64,000 nucleotides of DNA from Gulosibacter chungangensis (GCF_008831155.1 NZ_WBKB01000001.1:186001-250000); one strand, 5' to 3'; counted from the first letter of the stretch, positions 1 to 10,742 are shown. Notes: generated by a model not told the origin, from the letters alone. Numbers and translations: made by a program.

Positions 1-394
1 CATACCGACGGCGGAGGAAGTCAACGTTACCTGCACCGGTGACGAAGGTCATGTGCGGAACCGGATTGATGAACTTGCTCGGCTCCGGAAGATCACCGCG
101 CTGCACGAGCGTGGCCCAGAGTTGCCGCGAGATCTGGAACTGCTCATTGATGGCGAGCGCCTTGGTGATGTCGATCTTGCCGTCTTTTTCCGGCGTGTAG
201 TTCAACTCACAGAAGGCCGTGTGGCCGGTACCGGCGTTGTTCCACGGGTCCGAAGACTCCTGGGCCACGTCGTCGAGTCGTTCGATGATCTTGATCGACC
301 AGTCGGGCTCGAATTCATTGAGGAGTGTGGCCAGCGTTGCCGACATCACACCGCCACCAATTAGGACAGCGTCATAAATCTTCGGGTTCGTCAC
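1..394 (-). CDS. mqo: Malate:quinone oxidoreductase, N-terminal part (cut by window start)
   Basis: The visible 131 residues begin with a Rossmann-type FAD-binding stretch ([15 protein letters not shown], about residues 10-24), followed by the Mqo-typical [16 protein letters not shown] segment. Mqo is a peripheral membrane flavoenzyme that oxidises malate to oxaloacetate and passes electrons to quinone, in the TCA cycle. The start is taken as GTG at 394; another in-frame GTG lies two codons upstream (400) and neither has a clear ribosome binding site. The rest of the gene, about 360 residues, lies outside the window. Confidence 0.9.
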   Translation of the reverse strand, partial: MTNPKIYDAVLIGGGVMSATLATLLNEFEPDWSIKIIERLDDVAQESSDPWNNAGTGHTAFCELNYTPEKDGKIDITKALAINEQFQISRQLWATLVQRGDLPEPSKFINPVPHMTFVTGAGNVDFLRRRY

Positions 395-422
395 CCACAC
401 AGTCTATGACAACTCGGCGCTA

Positions 423-455
423 TGTCAGTGCGGCGATTGCATCACCGCACTGACA
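423..455. promoter_or_regulatory. Palindrome upstream of mqo
   Basis: A perfect 11-bp inverted repeat (TGTCAGTGCGG at 423-433, CCGCACTGACA at 445-455) around an 11-base centre. It lies 28 bp upstream of the mqo start and has no U-tract on either strand, so an operator is more likely than a terminator. The binding protein is unknown. Confidence 0.45.
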
Positions 456-516
456 CGGCATTGTGCACCGGCTGCGCGGAAATCCCTCGAACGATCCCCG
501 AGTAGGAGCGAAGCGA

Positions 517-614
517 CGTATCGAGGCGCGTCCGGAGAATCACCGCACCTCGATACGCCTACGGCTACTCGGTGAACGGAAGAGATACGCCTACGGCTAC
601 TCGGTGAACGGAAG
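517..614. repeat. Intergenic repeat: 10-bp inverted repeat followed by a 32-bp tandem duplication
   Basis: CGTATCGAGG (517-526) and CCTCGATACG (548-557) form perfect inverted arms. A 31-bp unit beginning GATACGCCTACGG is then present twice, at 552-582 and 584-614, with a 32-bp period. The second copy ends two bases before the asd stop codon. The CTCGATACG core recurs near 37,472, so this looks like a dispersed family repeat. Confidence 0.75.
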
Positions 615-615
615 G

Positions 616-1710
<1,095 letters not shown>

Positions 1711-1786
1711 TCAACGGATCAGCGGTGGCGTGGATGTGCATTGGCACGTGAAGCTCAAGAGTACCGCGCCGGTGCGTTGTTGGTAA

Positions 1787-2305
1787 CTAGCGGCCGGTGC
1801 CGGCGTAGACCACGGCCTCGGATTCGCCATCGAGACCAAACGCGGTGTGAATCACGCGGGCTGCCTCGGGAACGAGGTCGGCGCGGGTCACGATCGAGAT
1901 GCGGATCTCGGAGGTCGAGATCATGTCGATGTTGATGCCGGCGGTCGACAGGGCGTCAAAGAGCGTGGTCGAAACACCGATATTGGTGCGCATCCCGGAG
2001 CCAACGAGCGAGACCTTGCCGATCTGGTCGTCGAAGCGAATGCCCTCGAAACCGATCTCACCCTGCGCGGCGTTGAGCGCCGTGAGCACGCCATCCGCAG
2101 AGGTCTTCGGCAACGTGAAGGAGATGTCGGTGACACCGTCGTTCTGCGTCTGCACGTTCTGCACGATCATGTCTACATTTGCGCCCTGCTGCGAGACAAT
2201 GTTGAAAATCTTCGCCGCCGAGCCCGGAACATCCGGAACACCAACGACCGTAATCTTTGCCTGGCTCAAGTCGTGGGCAACACCGGCGATGGTGGCTTCT
2301 TCCAC
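1787..2305 (-). CDS. lysC: Probable aspartokinase beta subunit from internal GTG
   Basis: An in-frame GTG at 2305-2303 (codon 252 of lysC) is preceded by GAGGAG seven bases upstream. Translation from it would give 172 residues comprising the two ACT domains. The Corynebacterium glutamicum beta subunit, also 172 residues, starts at the equivalent point, just before the EEA-x-x-x-GVA motif. The site is directly visible; its use is inferred from the family. The alpha2beta2 enzyme is feedback-regulated through this subunit. Confidence 0.7.
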   Translation of the reverse strand: MEEATIAGVAHDLSQAKITVVGVPDVPGSAAKIFNIVSQQGANVDMIVQNVQTQNDGVTDISFTLPKTSADGVLTALNAAQGEIGFEGIRFDDQIGKVSLVGSGMRTNIGVSTTLFDALSTAGINIDMISTSEIRISIVTRADLVPEAARVIHTAFGLDGESEAVVYAGTGR

Positions 2306-3058
2306 TTGGTTCTCCTCTTCGGGATTGTCGATGTAAACAGTCGTGCCCGGCTCGCTTGAGAACGACGAACGGACAACGAGGGTCACACCCTGACGTCGCG
2401 CGTACTCAACGGCGCGGATGTGCAGAATCTTGGAGCCCGATCCGGCGAGCTCAAGCATTTCTTCGCTCGAGATGCGGTCAAGCTTGTGGGCGTTGGGGAC
2501 GATTCTGGGGTCGGCCGAGAACACGCCATCCACATCCGAGTAGATCTCGCAGCGGTCAGCCTTCAACGCTGCCGCCAGCGCCACAGCCGTCGTGTCCGAA
2601 CCACCGCGGCCGAGGGTGGTGATGTCGCGGGTGTCACGGTTGAAACCCTGGAAGCCGGCGACGATGGCGATCGCGCCCTCGTCGAGCGCTTCCCGCACGC
2701 GGATCGGAGTGACGTCAACAATGCGAGCGTCTCCGTGTTTCGCGTCGGTGATCATGCCCGCCTGGCTACCCGTGTAGGAGCGTGCGTCATAGCCGAGCGA
2801 TTTGATCGCCATCGCGAGCAGCGCCATCGAGATCCGCTCGCCCGTAGTGACCAGCATGTCGAACTCACGCGGATCCGGAATCGGCGTGATCTGGTGGGCA
2901 AGATCAATCAGATCGTCGGTCGTGTCCCCCATTGCAGACACGGTGACGACGACTTCATGGCCCTCGCGCTTCGTGTCGACAATACGCTTCGCGACCCGTC
3001 GGATGCTCTCAGCGTCGGCGACTGAAGAGCCGCCATACTTCTGCACGATGAGGCTCAC
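1787..3058 (-). CDS. lysC: Aspartokinase (alpha subunit; contains internal beta start)
   Basis: 423 residues. Phosphorylates L-aspartate, the committed step to lysine, threonine and methionine. The N-terminus [15 protein letters not shown] is the kinase signature, and the C-terminal third carries two ACT domains (first at about residues 260-340, with [18 protein letters not shown]) expected to bind inhibitory amino acids. Starts at ATG 3058. Size and layout match the Corynebacterium enzyme, in which the same gene also encodes a separate C-terminal beta subunit from an internal start. Lies upstream of asd. Confidence 0.96.
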   Translation of the reverse strand: MSLIVQKYGGSSVADAESIRRVAKRIVDTKREGHEVVVTVSAMGDTTDDLIDLAHQITPIPDPREFDMLVTTGERISMALLAMAIKSLGYDARSYTGSQAGMITDAKHGDARIVDVTPIRVREALDEGAIAIVAGFQGFNRDTRDITTLGRGGSDTTAVALAAALKADRCEIYSDVDGVFSADPRIVPNAHKLDRISSEEMLELAGSGSKILHIRAVEYARRQGVTLVVRSSFSSEPGTTVYIDNPEEENQVEEATIAGVAHDLSQAKITVVGVPDVPGSAAKIFNIVSQQGANVDMIVQNVQTQNDGVTDISFTLPKTSADGVLTALNAAQGEIGFEGIRFDDQIGKVSLVGSGMRTNIGVSTTLFDALSTAGINIDMISTSEIRISIVTRADLVPEAARVIHTAFGLDGESEAVVYAGTGR

Positions 3059-3206
3059 AAACCCTCACTCCCGGTAGGTGTTCTGGGCCCGCGGATGCGG
3101 CCCTCGATCGAGTCTAGTCGGCTCGCTGGGCCCGCCTCCATTCCTGCGCCATTTTCCTGCGGCTGCTGTGCCATTTTGGGACGTGCGACAGCGAGATTCC
3201 CTGTGG

Positions 3207-3806
3207 CTACTGGCCGATGATGCGGCGGCCGGCGAAGGCGCGGCCGAGGGTGACTTCATCCGCGTATTCGAGGTCGCCGCCGACGGGAAGACCGGAGGCG
3301 AGTCGAGATACTTGAACGCCGACGGCAGCCAGCAGCCGCGAGAGATAGCTGGCGGTGGCGTCGCCTTCAAGATTGGGGTCGGTGGCGATGATGACCTCGA
3401 CCACTTCCCCGGTCTCGAGCCGTGGCATCAGCCCGCGAATATTGAGCTGATCTGGACCGATACCGTCGATCGGCGAAATCGCGCCGCCGAGTACGTGGTA
3501 TAGCCCCTCATAGGAACGCGTCCGCTCAATCGCGGCGACGTCCTTGGGCTCCTCAACCACACAAATCAGGGTGCGGTCACGGTTCGGGTCGGCACAGATA
3601 TTGCAGACCTCGGACTCCGAGACATTGCCGCACTGCTCGCAAAAGCGCACGCGCTCACGGACTTCCAGCAGCACCTTCGCGAGTCGCGAGACATCGAATG
3701 TCTGCGTCTGCACGATGTGGAAGGCAATCCGCTGTGCCGACTTCGGACCTACTCCAGGCAGGCGACCGAGTTCGTCGATCAGTTCCTGGACTACTCCGTC
3801 ATACAT
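3207..3806 (-). CDS. recR: Recombination mediator RecR
   Basis: 199 residues, the usual RecR length. Acts with RecF/RecO in loading RecA at gaps. Helix-hairpin-helix segment [17 protein letters not shown] near the N-terminus, a four-cysteine zinc finger (CEQCG...CNIC, about residues 57-72) and a Toprim domain beginning [11 protein letters not shown]. Starts at ATG 3806, four bases after the dnaX stop, so the two are probably translationally coupled. Confidence 0.96.
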   Translation of the reverse strand: MYDGVVQELIDELGRLPGVGPKSAQRIAFHIVQTQTFDVSRLAKVLLEVRERVRFCEQCGNVSESEVCNICADPNRDRTLICVVEEPKDVAAIERTRSYEGLYHVLGGAISPIDGIGPDQLNIRGLMPRLETGEVVEVIIATDPNLEGDATASYLSRLLAAVGVQVSRLASGLPVGGDLEYADEVTLGRAFAGRRIIGQ

Positions 3807-3810
3807 CTAT

Positions 3811-6567
3811 TTAGTACTCCTCAGGCGGCGGTGGCGCGTCAAAGTCATCGGGCGGTGGGATGTCCGCCGGGTCGAGCGATTCGGCACCCAGCGGGGCCAG
3901 CTCGATCAGTTCTTCCCCGACAAACCTGGCGCCGAGCCGTTCCCGGATGACCGACTCACCATAGCGTTCGGTACCACCGGCAAGTGCGGGGTGGCGACGT
4001 GAGGGTGCAGGTTCGGATGCGGGCACAGGTTCGGATGCTGACGCCGGTGCTGGTGGGCGCTGCCCCGTCGTCGCATCCCGAGTTTCTTGCCGCGGTTCTG
4101 GCTCCATTGCGGCGGCTTCCTTCGCCGCGATTACCTCCACAACCCGTTCTTCAACCGCAGCACCTGCCGTTGTCGGCTCTGAGCTGTCTGTCGCCAAGGC
4201 GTCCCAACCCGAACCCGGACCATCTTCCGACCCTGGAATCGCAACAACATCCCAGGTCGCCACTTTCGCCTCGGGCGCCGGCGAAGTCGGTTCTGGCTTC
4301 GGGGCAGGCTGCTGCGAAGCTGCACTGGACGCAGACTGCTGTGGTGCTGGGCTAGCGGCCGGAGGCTGCGCGGCCGCGTCGGATGCAATCACGGCGGTTG
4401 CAGGAGGAAGGTCAGACGAGGCGGATGAAGTGGCTTCGTACGAAGGCACTGTCCCGTGCGCGGCTTCCGTTGCTGACGGAGCAGACGCGTGTCCCTGTGC
4501 CTCGTTGGTTGTTGAGCGGTTAATCTCCGAACGCTCGGCGACAGCGCCTCGGTGGCGGTCAGGGTCGGCGGGTTGCGCATCCTGTGGTGGGACAGCCGAA
4601 GGCTCGCCGGGCTTCAGGACACGTGGGTGGATGAGCACTTCGAAGCCAAAGACCTTCGTGAGCGCTGTTTTGAGGTGGTTGGCCGGCGCGTTCTGCTGTT
4701 CCCGACCGCGCGCAAGCTGTTCCATCACGCCACGGTTCGGAACTTCGACGCGAAGGTTCCCCACCCCGTCACCCGGACCGTATTCGAGCGGCGAGAGCAT
4801 CTTCACGATGGCCGCGGAGGTGCCGTGACCATCCCGTGCGATCTGCTCGAGAACTTCCGGCCATGCCGCCCGCACCCGCGCGAGGTCGAAGCTTGTGGGA
4901 TCAGCAGGTCCAGTCGAAGGTGCCTGCGCCCGGGCCTGCGATTGGTCTGAGACCGGTTCATCCACATCTTGGCGCGGTTCAGCAGCCGAAGGCCCGCTCG
5001 TTCCCGCCGGTGCTGACTGCGGCGTTACCCCCGATGCCGTGGCAGTAGGTCGAGCCGACTCTTGCGTGGGAGCGGGGTCCGTAGGCGTCTGCGTAGCTTT
5101 GGATTGCTCTGATCCCTGCGACGCAACAGATTGCGAAGGTGTCTGTGATGTTCTCTGCTGAGCAGCCGGTTCCTGGGTCGACTCCTGCCGCTCGGTAGCG
5201 GGCTGCTGGGTCTCCGTGACCGGGCTTTGTGCAGGAGCAACAGCATCCCAAGCGGCTGCGGCGGCGGCAGCCGGGTTACGCACTTCGGGCTCGACGGGCT
5301 GCGCTTGCGCGCTCGCAGCCGGGCGAGGCTGTTCCTGTTGCCTAGGCGTCGGTGCCTGTGCGGGGCTCGGCGCCGCGGTCGCATTCGCCGGTCGTGCTGC
5401 AGGGCTCGCCGCTGGCGCAGCCGACGAAGCAACCGCGAACCCAGCCGCATCCCCAGCAAAGTCTGCCCGCATAGCGACCAGAATCCGCGCGACCATCAGT
5501 TCAAGCTGCACGCGCGGCGCGGTGACGCCGCTCATTTCGGTGAGCGTCTCGTTGACGATGTCCGCCATTTGACTCAGGGCCCGCGGCGAGAATCGTCCCG
5601 CGGCTCCGCGCATCTGTTCCAAATCATCCGGCGCCACTCCCCGTAGCACCGACCTGGCCGATTCCCCCAGCGCGCGCACGACAATGAGGTCGCGCACCCG
5701 CTCCAGGAGGTCTTCAACATAGCGGCGCGGGTCCTGACCAGACTGGATCACCGCATCCACCGAACGATAGGCCGAAGCCGCATCCCCACCCGCGAACGCA
5801 TCAATCGCGTCGTTCAATAGCCCCTGCGAGGTGAAGCCGAGCAGCTGCGTGGCCAATTCGTACTGCAACTCGGTCCCGTCGGTCCCGGCGATGAGCTGAT
5901 CCAGCAGCGACATCGTGTCCCGCGCCGAGCCGCCACCCGCGCGCACCACTAGTGGCAGCACGCCAGGCTGCGCCGTCACGCCCTCTGCCGCGCAAATCTC
6001 CTCGACGTATTCAAGCATCGGCGCGGGTGGGATGAGCCGGAACGGGAAGTGATGCGTCCGCGAACGGATCGTGCCAATCACCTTTTCGGGCTCGGTGGTC
6101 GCAAAGATAAACATGACGTTTTCGGGCGGTTCTTCGACCACTTTGAGCAGTGCGTTGAAGCCCGCCGAGGTCACCATGTGGGCCTCGTCAATGATGAAGA
6201 TTTTGAAGCGGTCTCGTGTGGGTGCGACCACCGCACGTTCGCGCAGCTCGCGGGCGTCGTCTACGCCACCGTGACTCGCGGCGTCGATCTCAAACACGTC
6301 GATCGAGCCGCCGCCGTCGCGCCCAAGTTCCAGACACGAAGGGCACTTCCCGCAGGGCTCCGGAGTCGGCCCCTCTTCGCAGTTCAGGCAGCGGGCAAGG
6401 ATGCGCGCGGACGAGGTCTTCCCGCAGCCACGCGGACCAGAAAAGAGGTAGGCGTGGTTGACACGACCGGTGCGGAGCGCCGTCACGAGTGGATCCGTCA
6501 CCTGCCGCTGCCCGATCATTTCGGCAAACGACTCGGGCCGATAACGACGATATAGGGCAGCAACCAT
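3811..6567 (-). CDS. dnaX: DNA polymerase III subunit gamma/tau
   Basis: About 918 residues. ATPase of the clamp loader. The N-terminus MVAALYRRYRPESF is typical; Walker A is GPRGCGKT, the zinc module lies in CLNCEEG...CGKCPSC, and motif B is IIDEAH. Residues from about 385 to 585 and again about 680 to 880 are long Ala/Pro/Gln/Ser-rich linkers, which makes the protein long for the family. The DNA-binding tau-like domain lies between them. Alternative starts exist at ATG 6576, ATG 6597 and GTG 6606; 6567 matches the family best. No slippery A-run like that of E. coli dnaX was seen. Confidence 0.93.
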   Translation of the reverse strand: MVAALYRRYRPESFAEMIGQRQVTDPLVTALRTGRVNHAYLFSGPRGCGKTSSARILARCLNCEEGPTPEPCGKCPSCLELGRDGGGSIDVFEIDAASHGGVDDARELRERAVVAPTRDRFKIFIIDEAHMVTSAGFNALLKVVEEPPENVMFIFATTEPEKVIGTIRSRTHHFPFRLIPPAPMLEYVEEICAAEGVTAQPGVLPLVVRAGGGSARDTMSLLDQLIAGTDGTELQYELATQLLGFTSQGLLNDAIDAFAGGDAASAYRSVDAVIQSGQDPRRYVEDLLERVRDLIVVRALGESARSVLRGVAPDDLEQMRGAAGRFSPRALSQMADIVNETLTEMSGVTAPRVQLELMVARILVAMRADFAGDAAGFAVASSAAPAASPAARPANATAAPSPAQAPTPRQQEQPRPAASAQAQPVEPEVRNPAAAAAAAWDAVAPAQSPVTETQQPATERQESTQEPAAQQRTSQTPSQSVASQGSEQSKATQTPTDPAPTQESARPTATASGVTPQSAPAGTSGPSAAEPRQDVDEPVSDQSQARAQAPSTGPADPTSFDLARVRAAWPEVLEQIARDGHGTSAAIVKMLSPLEYGPGDGVGNLRVEVPNRGVMEQLARGREQQNAPANHLKTALTKVFGFEVLIHPRVLKPGEPSAVPPQDAQPADPDRHRGAVAERSEINRSTTNEAQGHASAPSATEAAHGTVPSYEATSSASSDLPPATAVIASDAAAQPPAASPAPQQSASSAASQQPAPKPEPTSPAPEAKVATWDVVAIPGSEDGPGSGWDALATDSSEPTTAGAAVEERVVEVIAAKEAAAMEPEPRQETRDATTGQRPPAPASASEPVPASEPAPSRRHPALAGGTERYGESVIRERLGARFVGEELIELAPLGAESLDPADIPPPDDFDAPPPPEEY

Positions 6568-6624
6568 GCCCACCATCGTAGACCGCGGTAACGACATCCC
6601 GCGCACCTTATCGCATCCGCGACA

Positions 6625-7824
6625 CTACCCCGCGGTCGTACCAGCCGCCTGAAGCGACTGCCGCGCGATTTCGAGTTCCTCATCGGTCGGCACCACGAGC
6701 ACCCGCACTCGCGAGGAATCGGTCGAAATCTCTCGAATACCGTGGTTTGGCTCCGCGTTGCGCTGTGCATCCAGTTCGACGCCGAGCCATTCCATGCCCG
6801 CGAGCGCGCGCTTTCGCACTTCCACCGAGTTTTCACCGACCCCACCGCACCAGGCGATGACGTCCGCACCTTGCAAGGCCACAAGGTATGCGCCGATGTA
6901 GTGACGCAGTCGGTGCACGTAGACCTCAAGCCCCAGCTCCGCAAGTGCATCCCCCGCCGCCGCACGCGCGGTGACATCGCGCACATCGTTCGTGCCGGTT
7001 AGCCCGAGTAAGCCCGACTGCTTGTTCAGTAGCTTGTCGAGGTCCTCGACCGTGTAGCCACCCTTCCGGTGCAGGTGGAACAGCACGGCCGGGTCAATAT
7101 CTCCCGTGCGGGTCCCCATAACGAGGCCTTCAAGCGGGGTCATCCCCATCGAGGTCTCAATCGATTTACCACCGTCCACCGCACAGGCCGAGGCACCGTT
7201 GCCGATGTGCAGCACGACGGTGCGCAGCTCCTCATAGGGTCGATCGAGAAACTTCGCGGCGGTTTCCGAAACATATTTGTGGCTTGTGCCGTGCGCACCG
7301 TACTTTCGCACCCGGTACTTCGCCGCCACCTCGCGATTGAGCGCGTAGTAGCTTGCGGCATCCGACAGCGTCGTGTGGAAGGCAGTGTCGAATACCGCCA
7401 CGTGCGGGATGTCGGCAAAGACACGTCGCGCGGCCCGCACGCCGGCAAGGTTCGGGCCGTTGTGCAGCGGCGCGAGCGGGATGAGCTCCTCAATGTCCTG
7501 TTCGATCGCCTGATCAATGATGGTCGGCCCGAAGAAGCGCCGCCCACCCTGCACGATCCGATGCCCCACCACTGCCGGTGCGGCATCGGCCATCGACGGC
7601 CCAAAGTCCTCAAAGTTTTGCATCATGATGTCGAAGGCGTAATCGTGGTCGGTGATTTCGGCCTCTTGCTCGGTCTTGTCGTCACCGTACTTGTGCACGA
7701 CCGCCCCCGTCGGCTCACCGATGCGCTCGATGAGGCCCGACGCGAGCACCCGCTCGTCTCGCATGTCAATCAGTTGATATTTCAGCGAGGAAGAGCCGGA
7801 GTTAACGACGAGCACGACAGTCAT
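6625..7824 (-). CDS. ackA: Acetate kinase
   Basis: 399 residues. Transfers phosphate from acetyl phosphate to ADP, the last step of acetate overflow, and works reversibly for acetate activation. The N-terminus MTVVLVVNSGSSSLKYQ is the acetokinase signature 1; VVGHRIVQGG, AVFDTAFH and HIGNGASACAV are further family motifs. Starts at ATG 7824; a TTG lies two codons upstream. It follows pta by 50 bp on the same strand, the usual pta-ackA order. Confidence 0.97.
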   Translation of the reverse strand: MTVVLVVNSGSSSLKYQLIDMRDERVLASGLIERIGEPTGAVVHKYGDDKTEQEAEITDHDYAFDIMMQNFEDFGPSMADAAPAVVGHRIVQGGRRFFGPTIIDQAIEQDIEELIPLAPLHNGPNLAGVRAARRVFADIPHVAVFDTAFHTTLSDAASYYALNREVAAKYRVRKYGAHGTSHKYVSETAAKFLDRPYEELRTVVLHIGNGASACAVDGGKSIETSMGMTPLEGLVMGTRTGDIDPAVLFHLHRKGGYTVEDLDKLLNKQSGLLGLTGTNDVRDVTARAAAGDALAELGLEVYVHRLRHYIGAYLVALQGADVIAWCGGVGENSVEVRKRALAGMEWLGVELDAQRNAEPNHGIREISTDSSRVRVLVVPTDEELEIARQSLQAAGTTAG

Positions 7825-7874
7825 TGGCAAAACTTTCGGTAGAGATTCGGGGCGCGACAGGAACTTTGGCGACG

Positions 7875-9980
7875 TTACTGCGCCTGCGCCTGGATCGCGG
7901 TGATTGCGACCGTATTGATAATGTCCGAAATCAGCGCGCCGCGCGAGAGATCATTAATCGGCTTGTTAAGCCCCTGCAACACCGGCCCAATCGCGACGGC
8001 TCCTGCCGAGCGCTGTACCGCTTTATAGGTGTTATTTCCCGTGTTGAGGTCGGGGAAGATAAAGACGGATGCGCGCCCGGCTACCTGACTGCCCGGCATT
8101 TTCTTCGCAGCCACGGCCAGATCAGTCGCAGCGTCATACTGCAGCGGCCCTTCCACGGCGAGTTCCGGGGCACGCCCGCGCACAATTTGGGTGGCTTCGC
8201 GAACCTTATCGACATCGGCGCCGCTCCCCGAATCGCCGGTGGAATAGCTCAGCATCGCCACGCGCGGTTCGATGTGGAACTGCTTCGCGGTCTCCGCCGA
8301 GGAAATGGCAATATCAGCGAGTTGCTCGGCGTTCGGCGAGGGGTTCACAGCGCAGTCCCCGTACACCAGTACGCGGTCAGCCAGCGACATCAAAAACACA
8401 CTCGACACAATCGAGACGCTCGGCTTCGTTTTCACGATCTCAAAGCTCGGCTTAATGGTGTGCGCGGTGGTGTGCGCGGCGCCCGAAACCATGCCGTCGG
8501 CCAGCCCCAGGTGCACCATCATCGTGCCAAAGTAGGAAACATCCTGCATGCGCAGTCGCGCATCCTCCACCGTCATGCCCTTGTGGGCACGCAGCCGCGC
8601 GTACTCTTCCGCGAACCGATCCAGCAGGTCTGGATTCTTCGTGGACAGAATCTCGGCCGCATCCAGATTGATCCCGAGTTCGACCGCCCGGCGGCGGATC
8701 GCATCCGCATCGCCCAGAATCACCAGGTCCGCGACCTCGCGAGCCAGCAGGGTGGATGCGGCGATCAAGATGCGATCGTCGTCGCCTTCCGGCAACACAA
8801 TTTTCTTGCGATCGCGGCGGGCACGATCAAGCAGTGTGTACTCGAACATCAACGGCGTTACCACCGACGGCTCGGGGACATTGAGCAGACCCACCAGCTC
8901 TTCGGCATCGACGTACTTGGCGAAGTCCTTCAGTGCAGCATCGACCTTGCGGCGGTTCGCAGCCGAGAAGCGACCGCGCGTGTTGACAATGCGTTGCGAG
9001 GTTTCAAAGGTGCCGTACTGGGTGCGCACGATTGGCAGGTTGAGGTCGACGCCGCGCAGCAGCGTCTCGATGGTGTCAGAGAACTCGAACGGACCGTTGA
9101 CCACAATCGCCGCAAGCGAAGGGAAGTTGTCGGCTTGCTGAGCCAATAGGAGCGCAACCAGTGTCTCGGTACGGTCGGAGGCAACCACGGCGACACCGGA
9201 CTCGAATGTGCGTGGGAGGACATTCTCCATCGACATGCCGCACACCGTGACGCCGAGAACCTCGCGGGACATCAGCGCTTCGTCACCCGAATACAGTGAA
9301 CCGTCCACGGCGTTGGCGAGTTCCACCACGGTCGGGGCAATAAGAATCGGGTTCTGCGGTAGCGCCCATACGGGGACCCGCTGGTCAGTGAGCGCTTCGG
9401 TAACGGCCTGATCGACCTCGGTGCGGATCTCTTCCAGGGCATCCGGTTCGGCGCGGTTCACAATGACGCCGATGAGTTTGGTGTGCTCATCCTGCAGTTC
9501 GGGGATGGTGCTCCCGGCAACCTGCGCGAGTTCTTCCGCGGTGCGCGGAGTGAGATCGTTTTGGTTTCGACCAGAAAGCACCAACAGCACCGGCGCCCCG
9601 AGATTCGTGGCCACGCGAGCATTGAAGCCGAGTTCAGCAGGGTTACCAACATCAGTGAAATCACTGCCAATAATCACCACTGCCTCGCAGCGGCGGGCAA
9701 TCGCGTCGTAACGCTGAATAATTTTCGCAAGCGCCGCATCCGCATCATCGTGAACGCCGTCGTACGTCGTGCCGAAGCAGTCTTCCGGCGTGAGCCCAAG
9801 TGAAGAGTCCACTCGATCAAGCATGTGCGATAAGACATCATCACTGGCGGGGTCCTCAACAATCGGGCGGAAGAGCCCAACCCGCCCCACGTGTTTGGTG
9901 AGCGTATCCAGCACGCCAAGCGCTACGGCCTGTTTGCCAGAAAAACCTTCAGAGGACGTGATGTAGATGCTTGCGGTCAC
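7875..9980 (-). CDS. pta: Phosphate acetyltransferase, long form
   Basis: 701 residues. Makes acetyl phosphate from acetyl-CoA and phosphate. The N-terminal ~350 residues are the P-loop/DRTGG-type regulatory part of long Pta enzymes (N-terminus TASIYITSSEGFSGKQ). The C-terminal ~325 residues are the catalytic PTA_PTB domain, with VLPEGDDDRIL, VSGAAHTTAHTI and AMLSYSTGDSGSG. Starts with GTG at 9980. Upstream of and probably co-transcribed with ackA. Confidence 0.96.
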   Translation of the reverse strand: MTASIYITSSEGFSGKQAVALGVLDTLTKHVGRVGLFRPIVEDPASDDVLSHMLDRVDSSLGLTPEDCFGTTYDGVHDDADAALAKIIQRYDAIARRCEAVVIIGSDFTDVGNPAELGFNARVATNLGAPVLLVLSGRNQNDLTPRTAEELAQVAGSTIPELQDEHTKLIGVIVNRAEPDALEEIRTEVDQAVTEALTDQRVPVWALPQNPILIAPTVVELANAVDGSLYSGDEALMSREVLGVTVCGMSMENVLPRTFESGVAVVASDRTETLVALLLAQQADNFPSLAAIVVNGPFEFSDTIETLLRGVDLNLPIVRTQYGTFETSQRIVNTRGRFSAANRRKVDAALKDFAKYVDAEELVGLLNVPEPSVVTPLMFEYTLLDRARRDRKKIVLPEGDDDRILIAASTLLAREVADLVILGDADAIRRRAVELGINLDAAEILSTKNPDLLDRFAEEYARLRAHKGMTVEDARLRMQDVSYFGTMMVHLGLADGMVSGAAHTTAHTIKPSFEIVKTKPSVSIVSSVFLMSLADRVLVYGDCAVNPSPNAEQLADIAISSAETAKQFHIEPRVAMLSYSTGDSGSGADVDKVREATQIVRGRAPELAVEGPLQYDAATDLAVAAKKMPGSQVAGRASVFIFPDLNTGNNTYKAVQRSAGAVAIGPVLQGLNKPINDLSRGALISDIINTVAITAIQAQAQ

Positions 9981-10154
9981 AGGTTCATATTAACCAGCAA
10001 CGTTGGACAACTCGCGGAAGTGCATTTCATACGCGCGCAAGCTAAGCTTGACGACGGCTCCTCGCGTGGCGCCACCCAGGCCAACTCCCCCAGGTCGGAA
10101 ACGAAGCAAGGGTAACCAGGCTCTGGCGGGTGCGCGAGGGGTCCTTTTTATTTC

Positions 10155-10637
10155 TCAGACGCGGGCGATCCGGGTAGGCGCCACCGCGGCGACAATCTCG
10201 GTCGCGGCATCTCCAAGGGCACGGACCTGTTCGGGCGTGAGGTTATCGAAGACATAGCGGCGCACCGTGGCCACGTGTCCGGGAGCCGTCGCCACGACTT
10301 TCTCCCATCCAGCTTCCGTGAGCACCCCGAGCGTCGCGCGACCGTCGGTAGGGTCCGGTTCACGTCGCACCCAGCCGGCGTTCTCCATCCGCGAAACCAC
10401 GCGAGACAGGTGCGAGATGGTGATGTTCGCTACTTCCGCGAGCTCGCTCAGACGAATCCGTCGCTCGGGAGCCATCGAGATCTGCGAGAGGACGTGATAT
10501 TCCGCCAGACTCAGGCCCGCATCCTCACGCAACTGCGCGTCAAGCCGTGTGGGTAGCCACGCCACCATCGACCACAGTTGCAGCCAGGTATCGACCTCGT
10601 TCGAATCCAGCCAACGGACATCCTCGTTTTCCATCAT
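10155..10637 (-). CDS. MarR family transcriptional regulator
   Basis: 160 residues with a winged helix in the middle (LSLAEYHVLSQIS, LAEVANITISHLSRVVSRME, then the wing VRREPDPTDGRATLGVLT). Divergent from the aldo/keto reductase gene, sharing a 105-bp intergenic region with two palindromes. A repressor of itself and of the reductase is the simplest reading. The ligand is not predictable. Start at ATG 10637 or the next codon. Confidence 0.9.
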   Translation of the reverse strand: MMENEDVRWLDSNEVDTWLQLWSMVAWLPTRLDAQLREDAGLSLAEYHVLSQISMAPERRIRLSELAEVANITISHLSRVVSRMENAGWVRREPDPTDGRATLGVLTEAGWEKVVATAPGHVATVRRYVFDNLTPEQVRALGDAATEIVAAVAPTRIARV

Positions 10638-10657
10638 GGCTCGAGCCTATCCGGGGA

Positions 10658-10704
10658 TTACTTGACGCAACAAGTAAAAATCCCTAGATTGGTTGCTATA
10701 GCAA
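10658..10704. promoter_or_regulatory. Promoter and two operator-like palindromes between marR and the aldo/keto reductase
   Basis: TTACTTG-N6-CAAGTAA (10658-10677) is a perfect inverted repeat, and TTGCTATAGCAA (10693-10704) is a second perfect palindrome. A sigma-70-type promoter reading right, TTGACG (10662-10667), a 17-base spacer and TAGATT (10685-10690), has its -35 box inside the first palindrome; the second palindrome follows the -10 box. This geometry suits repression of the reductase by the divergent MarR protein. Confidence 0.75.
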
Positions 10705-10742
10705 GTAAATTGATCGCTAGATGTTGTACTGAAGGAGCATTC

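Noticed and set aside
3811-6567. Programmed frameshift in dnaX
   Set aside because: No A-rich slippery heptamer followed by a stem-loop is visible, and GC-rich linkers make one unlikely.
7824-9149. A 441-codon + strand open frame
   Set aside because: Antisense shadow of pta, which is conserved over its full length.
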